A stretch of DNA of 8,199 bases, from the NCBI GenBank assembly GCA_030744095.1, contig JASLRF010000392.1, positions 1 through 8,199 of the forward strand, in the 5' to 3' direction. Every line of letters begins with the position of its first letter. Positions within the stretch are counted from its first letter, which is position 1. A program made the position numbers and the translations under genes. This document shows, one piece after another, positions 5,682 to 8,199 of this stretch. This DNA is from Pirellulaceae bacterium. GTDB taxonomy: Bacteria; Planctomycetota; Planctomycetia; Pirellulales; Pirellulaceae. A model generated the notes under the pieces. It searched no databases, had not been told where the DNA came from, and saw only the letters and a program-made list of their open reading frames with translations.

Positions 5682-7124
5682 TCAGTTCTTCTTAGCCGGC
5701 GGTGGCCGCCACAAGGGCGAAGGCCGGTGCTGCCGCTTCATGATCGCGTGGATCTTCTCGACGATGTCAGGATGGCTTCCCGCCACGTTATTTGTCTCGG
5801 CAAGATCACGCTGAAGATCGTACAGTTCGATTTTTCCCGTTAGCATCGGTTTGCGAACGGCCTTCCAATCGCCCCAGCGAACCGCCTGGGCTGACCCCCG
5901 TTCGGAGAATTCCCAATACAGATGATCATGCACTTTCTGCCGTTCATCTTGACCCAACAGAGTCGGCAGAAAGCTGATACCGTCGCCTGCGGCAGTCTTC
6001 GCGCCGGCAACATCGGCACAAGTCTCGAGGACGTCAACAAGCGACGAGATGTGATCACTGGATTTGCCAGGGCCGATACGTCCTGGCCAGCGCACGATCA
6101 ATGGTACGCGAATGCCCCCTTCGTACACGTCGCGCAGAACGCCACGCAACGGGCCGTTGGAATTGTTGAATTCGGGGTCGAGACCGTCTCCCGTGTGAGG
6201 TCCATTGTCGGAGGTGAACATGACCAACGTATTTTCATCCCAACCACGCCGCTTCAACTGGTCGAGAATCCGGCCAACATCGCGGTCCATTCGCGTTATC
6301 ATCGCGGCATGTCCCTTTTGGATTTCGGGCCAGTCCTCATCTGCGTACGCACCGTAGTCGGGCACTTCGGCCCCATGCCGACGTAAGAGCCAGGACTCGC
6401 AATTCGGATGCGGGTAGTTGTAAGGAAGGTACAAGAAGAACGGCTGATCCTCCGGCTGCTTCTTGATGAACGACAGCGCTTCGGCGGTGAATAAGTCGGG
6501 CGCGTAGTCGACACGTTCCGACGCCGCGCCGGCGAGTTCGGGCGCTTGGTACAGTTTCTTGGGATGCTTGACCACGTTGGCCAATGCGATTCGTTGCCGA
6601 TTGCGCCAGAGAAAATGGGGGAAGTAATTATGGGCGTGCACCTGGTTGAGGTAACCGAAGAAGTAATCGAAACCTTGCAAGTTCGGAATCCCCGCATTTC
6701 CTTCATCGCCCAGTCCCCATTTGCCAATCACTGCGGTCGCATAGCCACTCTGTTTGAGTACTTCGGCGATGGTCACATCTTCCGGCTTGAGGGCCTGGAT
6801 ATCTGAATCACGATGGTTGCCGCGGATGCGACAGTGTCCCGTGTGTAGACCGGTCATCAGCGTGCATCGCGCCGGCGCACAGATGACCGCGCCGGAATAG
6901 AACTGCGTGAAACGCACGCCTTGGCTGGCCATGCGGTCCAAGTTGGGCGTCCCGATGCGCTTCTGTCCGTAACAGCCAAGGTCGCCGTAGCCGAGATTGT
7001 CGGCCATGATCAAAACGACATTCGGCGGGCGCGAAGTCTCCTCTGCGATCGAAGAACTGCCAAAAAGCGGCATCAGGGCCGTAAGCAAATTGGCGACGAA
7101 GATGCGTTGTGGTACGACTTTCAT
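5682..7124 (-). CDS. Secreted formylglycine-dependent sulfatase (arylsulfatase family)
   Basis: A 480-residue full-length sulfatase that hydrolyses sulfate esters, probably on a sulfated polysaccharide or glycan. Residues 1-28 form a signal peptide (MKVVPQRIF, then a hydrophobic core and Ser/Ala end). The sulfatase signature CAPARCTLMTG at 82-92 places Cys82 as the residue converted to formylglycine, with Arg86 in the motif. Metal and active-site landmarks are ADN (41-43), GKWGLG (134-139), H239 in NYPHPN, and TSDNGPH (304-310) with D306 and N307. At the N-terminal metal site Asn43 stands where the usual second Asp of ADDLGYGD is found, and the GKW motif is followed by Gly rather than His. 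Both suggest a particular sulfatase subfamily rather than a broken enzyme. A purine-rich GGAAAGAG lies 6 nt before the ATG. The gene follows the ceramidase-like gene by 54 nt on the same strand, probably in one operon. A separate sulfatase-maturing enzyme is needed and is not in the window. Confidence 0.95.
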   Translation of the reverse strand: MKVVPQRIFVANLLTALMPLFGSSSIAEETSRPPNVVLIMADNLGYGDLGCYGQKRIGTPNLDRMASQGVRFTQFYSGAVICAPARCTLMTGLHTGHCRIRGNHRDSDIQALKPEDVTIAEVLKQSGYATAVIGKWGLGDEGNAGIPNLQGFDYFFGYLNQVHAHNYFPHFLWRNRQRIALANVVKHPKKLYQAPELAGAASERVDYAPDLFTAEALSFIKKQPEDQPFFLYLPYNYPHPNCESWLLRRHGAEVPDYGAYADEDWPEIQKGHAAMITRMDRDVGRILDQLKRRGWDENTLVMFTSDNGPHTGDGLDPEFNNSNGPLRGVLRDVYEGGIRVPLIVRWPGRIGPGKSSDHISSLVDVLETCADVAGAKTAAGDGISFLPTLLGQDERQKVHDHLYWEFSERGSAQAVRWGDWKAVRKPMLTGKIELYDLQRDLAETNNVAGSHPDIVEKIHAIMKRQHRPSPLWRPPPAKKN

Positions 7125-7178
7125 GAGATACTCTTTCCGCTGGTGAGATTCAAACCCGATGGAACGGGACGTTGGCCG

Positions 7179-8199
7179 TCACGAAGCCACTTTCTCCAAC
7201 AAACGGCTTGCAGCAGCAGTGAACTCGCGAGCGGTCTCCGGTTTGAACGGTGGCAGGTCGCAGATTCTTGGCACCGTGATCGCCGCGTACTCGCCGGCCT
7301 TGTACGCATTCGGATCCGTCAGATAACCGACAAATGCATCCGAGTAGCCGACGACCAGCGTGTGATCCAGCGGCGAATCGCGCCCCAGTGCCAATCCATA
7401 ATAGCTGTAAAGTTCTGACGGATGAAACAACAAGACCGCGCCGCCCAGGCGCAAGGCCGAAATGGGCGCGTTAAGCTTGCCGCGGTTGAGGTCCCAGCGA
7501 TTGGCGCTCTGAAACCAATCGGCGGCGAAGCCGGCATCCACCCATTCGCCTTTCGTGCATGTGGATGGACTCTTACGGTACTGGTCCAATTGATCCTTGA
7601 ACCGTTGGAGGTCCAGCGAAAGCTCGCACTGGGCCGTGACGTGTCGGATGCTTTTGATTGGAACGGCCACTGCATCGTCGAACGCGCGACCAATGGCGGC
7701 AGACACTTCGGCGGCGACCTCATCGGGTTTTCCCAGCCAAGGCTTGCCGTTTCCCGGGTTGACGTCGCCACAATGTCCTTGCAGAAATACCGGTGCGATC
7801 TTCTGCTTTTCGAGGACGATCTTCGCGACTAGGCCTGGCCAGTCGGGGCCGGCGTTGCCGTCGGTATAGCAGACCGGGTGTGCGGAGAAGTGGTACCACA
7901 GCAGATTTCGTTTCGCCCCGGCTCGTTCGAACCGCATCACGTGGACCTTCGTGTCCAACCAGCGTTCATCGTCGGCGGAATCAGCCGTGAACTCTTTGTC
8001 CGTCTTCCACGTGCTGGCGGTGCGATTGAAGTTTGCGCCCTCCGACCCACTTTTGCCGACATACAACTCGGCAGGAGCAAGATCATCTCTGGCACGCTCG
8101 ATCGCTTGCACGACGGACAGTTCGACATCCGCCATGTACTGCCGCGGGATCGCTCCCCATTGCCGGAAGAAACGAAACGTCGGCATCGAATGGGTGTGT
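7179..8199 (-). CDS. Neutral/alkaline non-lysosomal ceramidase-family hydrolase, 5' end outside window
   Basis: At least 340 residues are present; the reading frame runs off the right edge. The ATG at 8186 is not the true start: the codons before it read HTHS, completing the family's zinc-site motif (THTHS) in front of MPTF. Counting from that Met, other landmarks are H103 in FSAHPV, QGHCGDVNP (136-144), E258 in FHPSEL, and the Tyr-rich GYLTDPNAYKAGEY (287-300). These match the order of the His, His, Glu and Tyr zinc ligands of bacterial neutral ceramidase. The position of the ceramidase nucleophile Ser, in a GxxSP context, appears to be Asn143 here, so true ceramidase activity is doubtful. 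The visible part ends without the C-terminal immunoglobulin-like domain of classical neutral ceramidases. A signal peptide would be expected upstream but is not visible. It probably shares an operon with the downstream sulfatase. The family call is confident; the substrate is not. Confidence 0.85.
   Translation of the reverse strand, partial: HTHSMPTFRFFRQWGAIPRQYMADVELSVVQAIERARDDLAPAELYVGKSGSEGANFNRTASTWKTDKEFTADSADDERWLDTKVHVMRFERAGAKRNLLWYHFSAHPVCYTDGNAGPDWPGLVAKIVLEKQKIAPVFLQGHCGDVNPGNGKPWLGKPDEVAAEVSAAIGRAFDDAVAVPIKSIRHVTAQCELSLDLQRFKDQLDQYRKSPSTCTKGEWVDAGFAADWFQSANRWDLNRGKLNAPISALRLGGAVLLFHPSELYSYYGLALGRDSPLDHTLVVGYSDAFVGYLTDPNAYKAGEYAAITVPRICDLPPFKPETAREFTAAASRLLEKVAS

Noticed and set aside
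5922..6386. 154-codon + strand frame opposite the sulfatase
   Set aside because: The sulfatase on the other strand has intact catalytic motifs across this span; the antisense peptide has no domain or ribosome site.
6921..7418. 165-codon + strand frame spanning the sulfatase/ceramidase junction
   Set aside because: It is antisense to both supported genes and their spacer, and its translation resembles no family.

Overview
The window looks like accessory chromosome from a member of the Planctomycetota (Pirellula/Rhodopirellula-like), or less likely the related Verrucomicrobiota/Lentisphaerota. The reasons are the combination of a Tat-exported Gfo/Idh/MocA oxidoreductase, a formylglycine-type sulfatase, a ceramidase-like secreted hydrolase and a MauG-like di-heme peroxidase, the moderate GC content, and the patchy use of Shine-Dalgarno sites. 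This is a family-level inference; there is no rRNA or other phylogenetic marker here.

Layout. Bases 1-267 are a leader with two small repeat structures and no gene I can support. Two Gfo/Idh/MocA oxidoreductases follow on the + strand (268-1617 and 1653-2678), 35 nt apart and evidently one operon; the first carries a twin-arginine signal and the second looks cytosolic. An intergenic stretch (2679-2937) contains a perfect 8-bp hairpin and a doubtful 61-codon reading frame. Next on the + strand are a membrane-anchored di-heme cytochrome c peroxidase/MauG-like protein with an extra His/Met-containing N-terminal domain (2938-4353) and a DoxX-type polytopic membrane protein with an internal duplication (best start a TTG at 4490, end 5500). 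A 25-bp tandem duplication lies between these two genes. A 181-bp convergent intergenic region (5501-5681) separates them from two - strand genes: a secreted sulfatase (7124 to 5682), preceded by a neutral-ceramidase-family hydrolase (stop at 7179) whose 5' end lies outside the window.

How the genes may work together. The - strand pair is a probable secreted degradation unit: a zinc-dependent amidase/hydrolase-fold protein and a sulfatase, 54 nt apart. The two oxidoreductases are typical of planctomycete sugar or polyol catabolism, but their substrates cannot be read from sequence. The peroxidase and the DoxX protein form a candidate envelope redox pair: one is a periplasmic heme enzyme and the other a quinone- or redox-associated membrane protein. 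That pairing is the least conventional part of the window. I see no CRISPR array, tRNA, rRNA, insertion sequence or defence system.
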